A stretch of DNA of 8,751 nucleotides from an uncultured Clostridia bacterium. GTDB taxonomy: Bacteria; Bacillota; Clostridia; Christensenellales; UBA1242. This document shows positions 1-5,650 of the stretch, piece by piece. The first letter of the stretch is position 1. Every line of letters begins with the position of its first letter. Both the position numbers and the translations under genes were made by a program. The stretch covers positions 1-8,751 of the forward strand of contig CAKVOF010000043.1 in the NCBI GenBank assembly GCA_934778125.1, given 5' to 3'. The notes beneath the pieces were generated by a model. It did not search any database, was not told the DNA's origin, and worked only from the letters and a program-made list of their open reading frames with translations.

Positions 1-24
1 CCGACAACTTCCGATAATATAAAC
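1..24 (-). repeat. Partial A repeat (left array), cut by window edge
   Basis: Read on the minus strand, this begins with GTTTATATTATCGGAAGTTG, which matches the first part of the A repeat at 100-169 with one change. Positions 1-23 and 147-169 on the plus strand are the same 23-base string with one difference, giving a spacing of 146 bases. The rest of this copy lies outside the window, so the array continues to the left. Confidence 0.8.
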
Positions 25-103
25 ATAAGTGATGAAATTTTAAGCAAGTTAAAATTTTTAATTGCTAACGCAATTTCCACAATATCTTGTGGTATCACTG
101 TTT
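21..103 (-). repeat. B repeat, three hairpins inside a closing stem (left copy)
   Basis: Plus-strand bases 21-24 (AAAC) and 100-103 (GTTT) pair, followed after a three-base bulge by AGTGAT 28-33 with ATCACT 94-99. Enclosed are three perfect hairpins: 35-43 with 49-57 (nine pairs, five-base loop), AATTGC 60-65 with GCAATT 70-75, and CCACAA 77-82 with TTGTGG 87-92. Read on the minus strand, the order and the CTTGC loop match the right-hand copy at 8521-8603, while stem sequences differ with compensating changes. The orientation is therefore minus, the same as the neighbouring gene at 480-1298. Function unknown. Confidence 0.85.
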
Positions 104-169
104 TGATTAACATCAGTTGCTGGCAAGTATCCCTTCGGGCTGTTTGCCGACAACTTCAGATAATATAAA
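100..169 (-). repeat. A repeat, single long hairpin (left copy)
   Basis: This 70-base segment is the reverse complement of 8601-8670 with one mismatch (position 160 against 8610). On the minus strand it folds as AGTTG / GGCAA / CCC, loop GAA, then GGG / TTGCC / CAACT, with small internal loops. GA dinucleotides flank the AGTT and AACT arms on their outer sides. It is locally G+C-richer than its surroundings. The GTTT tetramer that opens other A copies is TTTT here, so this looks like the end of the recognisable left array. Confidence 0.88.
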
Positions 170-172
170 ATA

Positions 173-201
173 AAGATGTTATCACTTGTGTATAACATTT
201 T
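173..201. repeat. Hairpin next to the left array
   Basis: ATGTTAT 176-182 pairs with ATAACAT 192-198; the stem extends outward to about ten pairs, including one G-T, with a nine-base loop. It directly adjoins the last A repeat at 169. It could be the degenerate end of the array or a weak minus-strand terminator, because a short T-rich run follows on that strand. It shows no clear sequence similarity to the A or B parts. Confidence 0.45.
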
Positions 202-226
202 GTATTTTTATGATTTAATAAATAAT

Positions 227-302
227 AATAGAATAATTTAGTTTTTATAATAAGCGCAATTTGCAAACTAACGCAAATTAAATTGCATAAGTCTATTCTA
301 TT
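227..302. repeat. Nested inverted repeats, possibly a decayed repeat unit
   Basis: AATAGAATA 227-235 pairs perfectly with TATTCTATT 294-302. It encloses a second perfect stem, AATTTGC 258-264 with GCAAATT 273-279, around an eight-base loop. On the minus strand the inner hairpin contains TTGCGTTAG, also found in the second hairpin of the left B repeat. The overall span of 76 bases is close to a B unit. A decayed copy is possible; chance pairing in AT-rich DNA is the alternative. I see no coding sequence anywhere in 1-479. Confidence 0.35.
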
Positions 303-336
303 TTTTGTGATTTTCTATTGTAATTATTTAGTGACA

Positions 337-401
337 AAAAAACTTAGTAAGTCGGAAGTTGTTTGATAAAAACGAACAACACGTCATTTACTAAGTTTTT
401 T
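337..401 (-). terminator. Long terminator-like hairpin downstream of the membrane protein gene
   Basis: AAAAAACTTAGTAA 337-350 pairs perfectly with TTACTAAGTTTTTT 388-401 (14 pairs). A second hairpin, GTTGTT 358-363 with AACAAC 375-380, sits in the loop. On the minus strand the stem ends in a run of T, 78 bases beyond the stop codon of the gene at 480-1298, as expected of an intrinsic terminator. It is symmetric enough to act on the plus strand too. The nested inner hairpin is unusual for a simple terminator. Confidence 0.6.
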
Positions 402-479
402 AATTCATTATAAAACTCATCAAATAATTTAACTATCTAATGGTTTTGAATATAGATGTATTATAAAACAAATGAGCAT

Positions 480-1298
480 TTAGTTGTTTTTTTCAGTTGA
501 GTTTATTAAGTCTTTAAGTTTTGTGTGTTTAAATGAGATTGGTTTTGTGTTTATGAAGTATGAAAGCAAAGAAAGTGAAAATAAAATAGAACTAAACACA
601 ATGTAGTAAATATTATAAAAAGCGAAAAATGATAAAAATAGTGTTGATAACCCAAAAATAAAATATTTTTTTGAGTTGGATTTGTTTAAAGATATTTTTA
701 CAATTTCTTTTATTGAGTTTTTTCTATTTTCAGATAATTTTATTTTTTCTTCTGGCTTAATGTTTTTTTCTTTGATGAAGTTTAAGTATAAGTCAGAAAT
801 ATCAGAACAAATAATATTATAGGTTGATATACTATTTAAAGTGGATAAAATTTCACTATTAAAATTTTGTGCAAAAATAATTCCGTTTGAAATTTTTTTA
901 GACTCAAGTTCATTAACAACAAATATGCCATCTTCCTTTGAAAATTCCGTTTTGTTTAAGTAATTAAAGAGTTTGTATTTTTCATTGTTAATAACTATTT
1001 CTAACTTGCTTATATTAAATATTTTTTTTATATAATTGTTAGATTGTTGTTTGCTTGAAAATAGTAATTGATTAGAGATATAGGTTATTTCTTTTTGATC
1101 TTTAATACTTTTTTGGTACTTATTGTATTTTTTCTTATAAAAAATACCAATAATCAAATCTAATCCAATAGTTACTAAAAAGGATACAATTAAAGATTTG
1201 ACAGTATTTCTAATGTAGTAGTTACACCAGATAAAACTTAAACAAAAAATTGTTGCAAATTTGAATATTTCATTGACATATGATTTAATTCTTTCCAT
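480..1298 (-). CDS. Unrecognised four-helix membrane protein with a central soluble domain
   Basis: I do not recognise this 272-residue protein. Two hydrophobic helices lie near the N terminus (about 11-28 and 32-52) and two near the C terminus (about 211-227 and 230-249). They bracket a soluble segment of roughly 155 residues that is rich in Lys, Asn and Ser. With an even number of helices, both termini and the middle segment should lie on the same side, probably the cytoplasm given the basic KKKYNK after helix 2. The middle contains alternating hydrophobic stretches (GIFVVNE at 124-130, GIIFAQ at 139-144, YNIICSD at 160-166) that suggest an alpha/beta fold, but no catalytic motif can be named. 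The start is supported by GGAG a few bases upstream on the minus strand. The gene is divergent from pdp and ends before a terminator-like hairpin, so it is probably transcribed alone. Confidence 0.8.
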   Translation of the reverse strand: MERIKSYVNEIFKFATIFCLSFIWCNYYIRNTVKSLIVSFLVTIGLDLIIGIFYKKKYNKYQKSIKDQKEITYISNQLLFSSKQQSNNYIKKIFNISKLEIVINNEKYKLFNYLNKTEFSKEDGIFVVNELESKKISNGIIFAQNFNSEILSTLNSISTYNIICSDISDLYLNFIKEKNIKPEEKIKLSENRKNSIKEIVKISLNKSNSKKYFIFGLSTLFLSFFAFYNIYYIVFSSILFSLSLLSYFINTKPISFKHTKLKDLINSTEKNN

Positions 1299-1318
1299 AA
1301 TTCTCCAATGCTTAATTT

Positions 1319-1334
1319 TTAACTATTTAGTTAA
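1319..1334. promoter_or_regulatory. Perfect palindrome between divergent genes, candidate operator
   Basis: TTAACTA 1319-1325 and TAGTTAA 1328-1334 are exact inverted arms separated by two bases. It lies 21 bases upstream of the start of the minus-strand gene and just upstream of the pdp promoter. That position suits a dimeric regulator acting on the minus-strand gene and perhaps on both. No regulator gene is present in the window. In DNA this AT-rich, a chance palindrome is possible. Confidence 0.35.
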
Positions 1335-1350
1335 GATTTAAACATATTAT

Positions 1351-1379
1351 TTTACTATTTTAAAAATAAATGTTAAAAT
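1351..1379 (+). promoter_or_regulatory. Sigma-A-type promoter for pdp
   Basis: TTTACT at 1351-1356 and TAAAAT at 1374-1379 are separated by 17 bases, each with one mismatch or little more from consensus. TG at 1371-1372 gives an extended -10 element. The predicted start of transcription is near 1386, leaving a leader of about 45 bases before the pdp start codon. Confidence 0.55.
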
Positions 1380-1394
1380 AATTTGTAATTTGAA

Positions 1395-1423
1395 TTGTTG
1401 TTTATTTAACAACAAAAAAGGGG
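1395..1423 (+). promoter_or_regulatory. pdp leader hairpin followed by the ribosome binding site
   Basis: TTGTTGTT 1395-1402 pairs perfectly with AACAACAA 1408-1415 around a five-base loop. It starts roughly nine bases after the predicted transcription start. AAAAAGGGG follows at once (the G run is 1420-1423), eight bases before ATG 1432. This ribosome binding site decides the start codon. The hairpin could stabilise the 5' end of the mRNA or affect ribosome access. Confidence 0.45.
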
Positions 1424-1431
1424 TAATTAAT

Positions 1432-2715
1432 ATGCTAATGTACGACATTATAGATAAAAAAAGGCAAAAGCTTGAATTGTCTAATGATGAAATTGAGTGG
1501 GTTGTTGACGAATTTTGTAAGGGGAACGTGTTAAATGAACAGATGAGTAGTTTGTTAATGGCGATTGTTTTGAATGGTATGAACTATAGAGAAACATATG
1601 CCTTAACAAAAGCAATGCAAAAGAGCGGTAAAACATATAAATTTGATTTTGATGTTGTGGATAAACATAGCACTGGTGGAGTTAGTGATAGTACTACTTT
1701 AATTTTAACCCCAATTTTAGCACTTGCTGGCCTAAAAGTTGCCAAAATGAGTGGAAAATCACTAGGAACAACTGGTGGGACAATTGATAAACTTACATGC
1801 TTTAATGGTTATAATTATAATATAGATGAAAAAAAATTCAAAGAGAACATAAAAAAAGTTGGCGCTAGCATAATTGCCCAAACTGAAGATATTGCACTTG
1901 CTGATAAGAAAATATATGCTTTGCGCGATAAAACAGCAACGGTTAAAAGTATTCCTCTTATTGCAAGTTCAATTATGAGTAAAAAGCTTGCATGTGGCTC
2001 TAAAATTCTTTTGCTAGATGTTAAATATGGTAAAGGTGCCTTAATGGAAAATGTGAAAGATGCCGAAGAATTAGCTAAAACAATGGTAAAAATCGGAAAT
2101 ATGAATGGCACTAAAACTTGGGCAATTTTAACTAATATGAACACACCACTTGCCGATGGAATTGGAAGTGCACTTGAAATATATTCAGTTGTTGAAGCAA
2201 TTAATGGTAAAAACTCTATTTTGAGGAAAATAAGTATTGAAATAGCATCGTATTTATATCAAATGGATAAAAATTGTTCTATTAAAGAAGCGAAAGAAAA
2301 AATTTGTGCTATTGCAAATAATTATGATCTTGTTCAAAATAAGCTTTGTGAAATTGTTAATGTGCATGGTGGTGATAGCGATTGTATTGTTGATAAAACT
2401 AAATTGCTTAGAACGAAAAATGTGTTTGAGATAAAATCAAGTGAGAGTGGATATGTTAATAAAATCGATCCTTTAGAATTGGCTAAATTAGTTATGATCC
2501 TAAAAGACAAAGCAGATGATGATAAGAAGCAATATCAAGGCATATTGTTAAATATTTCATTAAACTCATTTGTAAACTCTGGAGACTTAATTGCTAGAGT
2601 TTATTCTGATACAAAAATTGATGATGAATTTAAAAACAAGTTGCGTGAGGCAATCATAATAAAATCTAAAAAGTGTAAGGAAGAAAAATTGATTTATAAA
2701 GTGATTAAGGAATAG
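1432..2715 (+). CDS. pdp: Pyrimidine-nucleoside phosphorylase
   Basis: This cytoplasmic enzyme splits uridine or thymidine with phosphate into the free base and (deoxy)ribose 1-phosphate, in nucleoside salvage. The 427 residues match the usual length of about 430. The phosphate and active-site motif DKHSTGG is at 77-83 (Lys78, His79, Ser80). YALRD (Arg165) and ASSIMSKK (Ser180, Lys184) supply the residues equivalent to Arg171, Ser186 and Lys190 of E. coli thymidine phosphorylase. A C-terminal domain follows from about 335. The family signature near 106-122 reads MSGKSLGTTGGTIDK, where relatives have SGRGLGHTGGT, so Arg, Gly and His are replaced. ATG 1432 was chosen because AAGGGG lies eight bases upstream; an in-frame TTG at 1390 would overlap the leader hairpin and add 14 unconserved residues. 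It probably has its own promoter and is monocistronic. The Pdp or DeoA specificity cannot be fixed from sequence alone. Confidence 0.93.
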   Translation: MLMYDIIDKKRQKLELSNDEIEWVVDEFCKGNVLNEQMSSLLMAIVLNGMNYRETYALTKAMQKSGKTYKFDFDVVDKHSTGGVSDSTTLILTPILALAGLKVAKMSGKSLGTTGGTIDKLTCFNGYNYNIDEKKFKENIKKVGASIIAQTEDIALADKKIYALRDKTATVKSIPLIASSIMSKKLACGSKILLLDVKYGKGALMENVKDAEELAKTMVKIGNMNGTKTWAILTNMNTPLADGIGSALEIYSVVEAINGKNSILRKISIEIASYLYQMDKNCSIKEAKEKICAIANNYDLVQNKLCEIVNVHGGDSDCIVDKTKLLRTKNVFEIKSSESGYVNKIDPLELAKLVMILKDKADDDKKQYQGILLNISLNSFVNSGDLIARVYSDTKIDDEFKNKLREAIIIKSKKCKEEKLIYKVIKE

Positions 2716-2752
2716 AAGAGTAACGTGCATGAAGTTAACTAGCTAAGTGCTG

Positions 2753-2781
2753 TTGAAAATTTATGCTGTGATATGTAAAAT
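2753..2781 (+). promoter_or_regulatory. Sigma-A-type promoter for tsaE
   Basis: TTGAAA at 2753-2758 and TAAAAT at 2776-2781 are separated by exactly 17 bases. Transcription would begin near 2788, about 46 bases before the tsaE start. No convincing terminator with a T run is visible between pdp (stop at 2715) and this site, so read-through from pdp may add to expression. Confidence 0.55.
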
Positions 2782-2833
2782 ATAGCAAACATTGTTTTTT
2801 GTGATTTTATGGTAAAAATATAAAAAGGTGTTT

Positions 2834-3256
2834 ATGATTTATAAAAGTAATTCTTTAGAAGAAACAAAGATAATAGCTCAAAAAGTTGCGAAAGGATTAA
2901 AAAAAGGGACTACAATTTTGTTGCGTGGCGATTTAGGTGCTGGTAAAACAACGTTTACTGGTTTTCTTTGTGAGGCTTTGGGGGTTGAAGATGTTGTGTC
3001 AAGTCCAAGTTTTACCATAGTTAAGGAGTATTATGCTAAGGATTTTAAAATTTATCATATAGATTTATATCGACTATCATCTGAGGAAGAATTGATTGAA
3101 ATTGGATTTGATGAAATTATGAATGATGAAAATTCTGTGAAAATTATTGAGTGGCCAGATATTGCGAGTGATTATATAACTGGCAAAGTGTTATCAATTA
3201 ACATTTTATACTCAAATTTCGGCAGAAGTTTTGATGTTAGCGAAGTGGAAGTGTAG
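2834..3256 (+). CDS. tsaE: tRNA threonylcarbamoyladenosine synthesis ATPase TsaE
   Basis: TsaE is the small ATPase that works with TsaB and TsaD to transfer the threonylcarbamoyl group to A37 of ANN-decoding tRNAs. The 140-residue protein is of normal family length. The Walker A loop GDLGAGKTT is at 32-40, the SSPSFTI switch motif at 56-62, HIDLYR at 75-80 (Asp77, expected to help bind magnesium) and the conserved EWP at 106-108. ATG 2834 was chosen because AAAAAGG lies five bases upstream; an in-frame GTG at 2828 overlaps that site. It is followed by a 186-base gap and then tsaB, so the two need not share one promoter. The assignment is secure from motif order alone. Confidence 0.95.
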   Translation: MIYKSNSLEETKIIAQKVAKGLKKGTTILLRGDLGAGKTTFTGFLCEALGVEDVVSSPSFTIVKEYYAKDFKIYHIDLYRLSSEEELIEIGFDEIMNDENSVKIIEWPDIASDYITGKVLSINILYSNFGRSFDVSEVEV

Positions 3257-3395
3257 GTGTGTAAATAAAATATAAATTGAGTTAGTGAAGAATCAAAAAA
3301 TGTGACTAATATTAGATTAATGTTCGAGATAATATATTTACAACTTCACTTTATAATATGTTTATATGAAGCGAGAGATAAACAATTAAAAATTA

Positions 3396-3401
3396 TATAA
3401 T
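3396..3401 (+). promoter_or_regulatory. Possible -10 box upstream of tsaB
   Basis: A perfect TATAAT lies 41 bases before the tsaB start, in a 186-base gap after tsaE, but the position expected for a -35 box (about 3373-3378) has only GAGAGA. An internal promoter is possible, given the long gap and the good ribosome binding site AGGAG at 3433-3437. The remainder of 3257-3442 shows no gene and no clear terminator. Confidence 0.25.
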
Positions 3402-3442
3402 AGTGTTAATTTTTTTTAATATTGATTTAAATAGGAGTTTTT

Positions 3443-4069
3443 ATGATAATTTTAGGTGTGAATACAACTCAAATAAACTCTAAAATATATCTTCAAAAAG
3501 ATGGGGTAATAGATTTTGAAGATTTAGGCAATTCTAAGGTGAGTGAGTCGTTGCTTAATAAAGTTGAAGAGTTATTGATTAGAAATAACATTGATTTAGA
3601 GGATGTTGACTTTTTTTCGTGTGGCATAGGTCCTGGTTCTTTTACTGGGGTTAGGGTTGGTGTTGCAACGATAAAAGCATTTTTAATCGCCAATAAAAAA
3701 GCAAAATGTGTTCCAGTTGGAACATTTGAACCTTATATTTTTGCAAATCAAATAAGTGATGGATACATACTTTCACAATGTACAAAAAATTCAGTTTATT
3801 GTTGTGAGGTGAAAAATGGTGAAGTTTTGTTGATATCAAATTTAAAAAATATTCAATTAAAGGATCTTCATAAGGTGTATATTATAGATAGTGATTTATT
3901 AGCACTTAATTCAAATTTTATAAGGCTGGATTTGACTGAAAAAGATTATTTTAGGTATGTGAATAAATTAATTGATGAGGGTGTCTTTGTTGATGCAAAC
4001 CAATTGGTTCCAAATTATTGCTTAGAATCTCAAGCTGAAAGGAATTTAAAACAAGATGAAAGCGACTAA
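3443..4069 (+). CDS. tsaB: tRNA threonylcarbamoyladenosine synthesis protein TsaB
   Basis: TsaB is the inactive ASKHA-fold partner that forms a heterodimer with TsaD and recruits TsaE in t6A synthesis. The family hallmark GIGPGSFTGVRVG is at 61-73, followed by the usual helix. The N-terminal strand reads ILGVNTT at 3-9, where most members have IDTS, so the Asp is Asn here. The tail LVPNYCLESQAE resembles the usual C-terminal end of the family, so the gene looks complete at 208 residues, somewhat shorter than the roughly 230 of E. coli or B. subtilis. AGGAG five bases upstream supports the start. Its last 14 bases overlap rimI in another frame, indicating translational coupling. TsaD, its essential partner, is not in the window and must be encoded elsewhere. 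Confidence 0.93.
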   Translation: MIILGVNTTQINSKIYLQKDGVIDFEDLGNSKVSESLLNKVEELLIRNNIDLEDVDFFSCGIGPGSFTGVRVGVATIKAFLIANKKAKCVPVGTFEPYIFANQISDGYILSQCTKNSVYCCEVKNGEVLLISNLKNIQLKDLHKVYIIDSDLLALNSNFIRLDLTEKDYFRYVNKLIDEGVFVDANQLVPNYCLESQAERNLKQDESD

Positions 4070-4601
4070 CAATGAAATTTGTTTACATGATATAACAAAT
4101 TGTGGAAAAAGTTTAGGTTCAAAAGATGTTAACATTTTTTTAGATAATTTCAAAAAAGATGATTTAAAATTTTTAAAAGCTACTAAAAAGTATGTAAATA
4201 TCATTAAATTAATTGAAGATGAAACTTTGCCAAGTGAAGCTTATTCTGAGCAAATAATCTTGGAGAATATACTTAACAAAAATATGATTAATTACATTTT
4301 GTTTTGGCGTGATGAATGTGTCGGTTACACTTGTTGTTCCTATTTTGGTGATGAAGCTGAATTACTTAAAATATGTGTTAAAAATGTCTATCAGCACAAA
4401 GGCTTTGGAAATATTTTGTTGAATAAACTTATTAACAAACTAAAAACTCTAAAAATTGAAAATATCTTTTTGGAAGTGAGAGAAGATAATACTAACGCTA
4501 TTAATTTTTATATTAAAAATCATTTTAACAAAATTAGTGAGCGAAAAAAATATTATAAAGATGGAACAAATGCTTTAATTTTGAAATATAACATTCTATG
4601 A
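4056..4601 (+). CDS. rimI: RimI-like GNAT N-acetyltransferase with N-terminal extension
   Basis: This is a GNAT-family acetyl-CoA transferase of the RimI type; RimI acetylates the N-terminal alanine of ribosomal protein S18, and its gene often follows tsaB. The core spans about 48-181. The acetyl-CoA loop is YQHKGFG at 112-118, LEVREDN is at 139-145, and YYKDGTNALIL near the end matches the RimI signature. Glu140 and Tyr152 have the same spacing as the proposed catalytic Glu103 and Tyr115 of Salmonella RimI. The protein is 181 residues, about 30 more than usual, because some 45 residues precede the core; these show no recognisable domain. The start overlaps tsaB by 14 bases. The nearest purine-rich site (AAAGG) is about 13 bases upstream, rather far, but no other good start lies before the core. 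The S18 substrate is inferred from family only. Confidence 0.85.
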   Translation: MKATNNEICLHDITNCGKSLGSKDVNIFLDNFKKDDLKFLKATKKYVNIIKLIEDETLPSEAYSEQIILENILNKNMINYILFWRDECVGYTCCSYFGDEAELLKICVKNVYQHKGFGNILLNKLINKLKTLKIENIFLEVREDNTNAINFYIKNHFNKISERKKYYKDGTNALILKYNIL

Positions 4602-4675
4602 GAGAAAATTCATTTTATGAATTAGGCATAGTTAAAGCGTTGGATGATATATGTTTTGGAAAATATGTTTATTAA
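4598..4675 (+). CDS. Possible 25-residue reading frame overlapping the rimI stop
   Basis: An ATG shares ATGA with the rimI stop codon, the classic coupling arrangement, and opens a 25-codon frame ending in TAA. The peptide contains IVKALDDICFGKYVY, which faintly resembles the start of a RimI-like GNAT domain (a helix followed by CF and an aromatic-Ser stretch). It might be a decayed remnant of a second acetyltransferase, a tiny coupled peptide, or chance. There is no clear ribosome binding site of its own. Confidence 0.2.
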   Translation: MRENSFYELGIVKALDDICFGKYVY

Positions 4676-4683
4676 TCACCTAA

Positions 4684-4711
4684 TTATTTGAAGAGAATTA
4701 TTTAATATAAT
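4684..4711 (+). promoter_or_regulatory. Possible promoter for the hydrolase-murF-ddl group
   Basis: A perfect TATAAT at 4706-4711 lies in the 172-base gap after rimI, with a weak TTATTT at 4684-4689 sixteen bases upstream. Transcription would start near 4718, leaving a leader of about 56 bases. The -35 box is poor, so this is a candidate only. The gap break in gene spacing here suggests a new transcription unit. Confidence 0.3.
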
Positions 4712-4773
4712 TTGACTTTTAAAACAAAATAATAAAACGCTTAATATAGAAGCTGTGTTAAAAACTAACGAAT

Positions 4774-5637
4774 ATGTTTTATGAAGAATTAAACTATAGA
4801 CTAAATATTATTGATAAAAATTTACCAACTATGATTTTTTTACATGGTTGGGGATGTTCAATGAAATCTTTCAAATATTTTGAAAGATTTTTTTCTTGCG
4901 ATTTAAACACGTTGAATATTGATCTATATGGCTTTGGGCAATCGAGCGAATTAAGAAATGTTGATATGTATGATTACACTAAAAAAATATATTTATTTTT
5001 AAGATCGAAAAATATAACAAATATTATTATAGTTTCTCATTCATTTGGATTTAGAATTGCAACAATACTTAGCACTTGTTTTGATATTGAAGTTAAGTGT
5101 GTGGTTGTTACAGGTGGGGCTGGTTGTAAACCTAGGTTTAGTTTGATTAACTGGTTTAAAATAATCCATTATAAACAAATTGTTAAGAATGAAAAACGTA
5201 AAAATTTAAAAACTTTGAGAAAATGTAAGAAGAATCAAGATTGTTCTAGAAGTGTCGCATCCGATAAGATGTGTCAGCAGTTTGAAAATAATAATGAAAT
5301 GGATTGTGAGAAAATAAAAGATAAATATAAAGATAAAAAATATGGCAGTGTGGATTATAAAGAATCTAGTGTTGAAATGAAAAAATTTTTAGTTAAAGTA
5401 GTTAATCAACATTTAGATTATTTGTATAAATTATTTAATTGTTGCTTGCTACTTTATTGGGGGAGAAGAGATAAAGCAACACCACTCTATATGGCAACAA
5501 AATTGTGTAAGTATTCTAAAAAGATTAAGCCTGAATTTATGGTTGTTTCAGGCGATCACTTTTGCTTTATGAATGATAAAGAATACTTTGCTCGAGTTAT
5601 TAAAAAATTTTTGGTTTCACAATTTATACTAAAATAA
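4774..5637 (+). CDS. Alpha/beta hydrolase of unknown substrate
   Basis: The 287-residue protein has the complete alpha/beta hydrolase set in order: oxyanion-hole motif HGWG at 24-27, nucleophile elbow SHSFG at 88-92 (Ser90), acid WGRRDKATP (Asp233) and GDHFCF (His262). No signal peptide or membrane helix is visible, so it should be cytoplasmic. Between about 135 and 205, where the lid normally lies, is a highly charged Lys-, Asn- and Glu-rich segment with several Cys residues that looks poorly ordered. The protein is Cys-rich overall. The start has no clear ribosome binding site. It is 13 bases before the Mur ligase gene and so probably co-transcribed with it, which hints at a role near cell-wall synthesis. 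The substrate cannot be inferred; esterase, thioesterase or C-C hydrolase activity are all possible. Confidence 0.85.
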   Translation: MFYEELNYRLNIIDKNLPTMIFLHGWGCSMKSFKYFERFFSCDLNTLNIDLYGFGQSSELRNVDMYDYTKKIYLFLRSKNITNIIIVSHSFGFRIATILSTCFDIEVKCVVVTGGAGCKPRFSLINWFKIIHYKQIVKNEKRKNLKTLRKCKKNQDCSRSVASDKMCQQFENNNEMDCEKIKDKYKDKKYGSVDYKESSVEMKKFLVKVVNQHLDYLYKLFNCCLLLYWGRRDKATPLYMATKLCKYSKKIKPEFMVVSGDHFCFMNDKEYFARVIKKFLVSQFILK

Positions 5638-5650
5638 AATATATAATAGT

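Noticed and set aside
1..170. CRISPR array
   Set aside because: The repeats are about 145 bases, internally folded, and adjoin without unique spacers; no cas genes are present.
1390..1431. TTG start giving pdp 14 more residues
   Set aside because: The extra part contains the leader hairpin and ribosome binding site and has no counterpart in the family.
1815..2144. Minus-strand open frame inside pdp
   Set aside because: It is antisense to conserved catalytic motifs of pdp, has no ribosome binding site and encodes no recognisable protein.
3493..3839. Two overlapping minus-strand open frames inside tsaB
   Set aside because: Both are antisense to the conserved tsaB core, are short and lack translation signals.
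5642..5647. TATAAT just before the Mur ligase start codon
   Set aside because: There is no -35 box at proper spacing and transcription would start at about the start codon; it is probably chance in AT-rich DNA.
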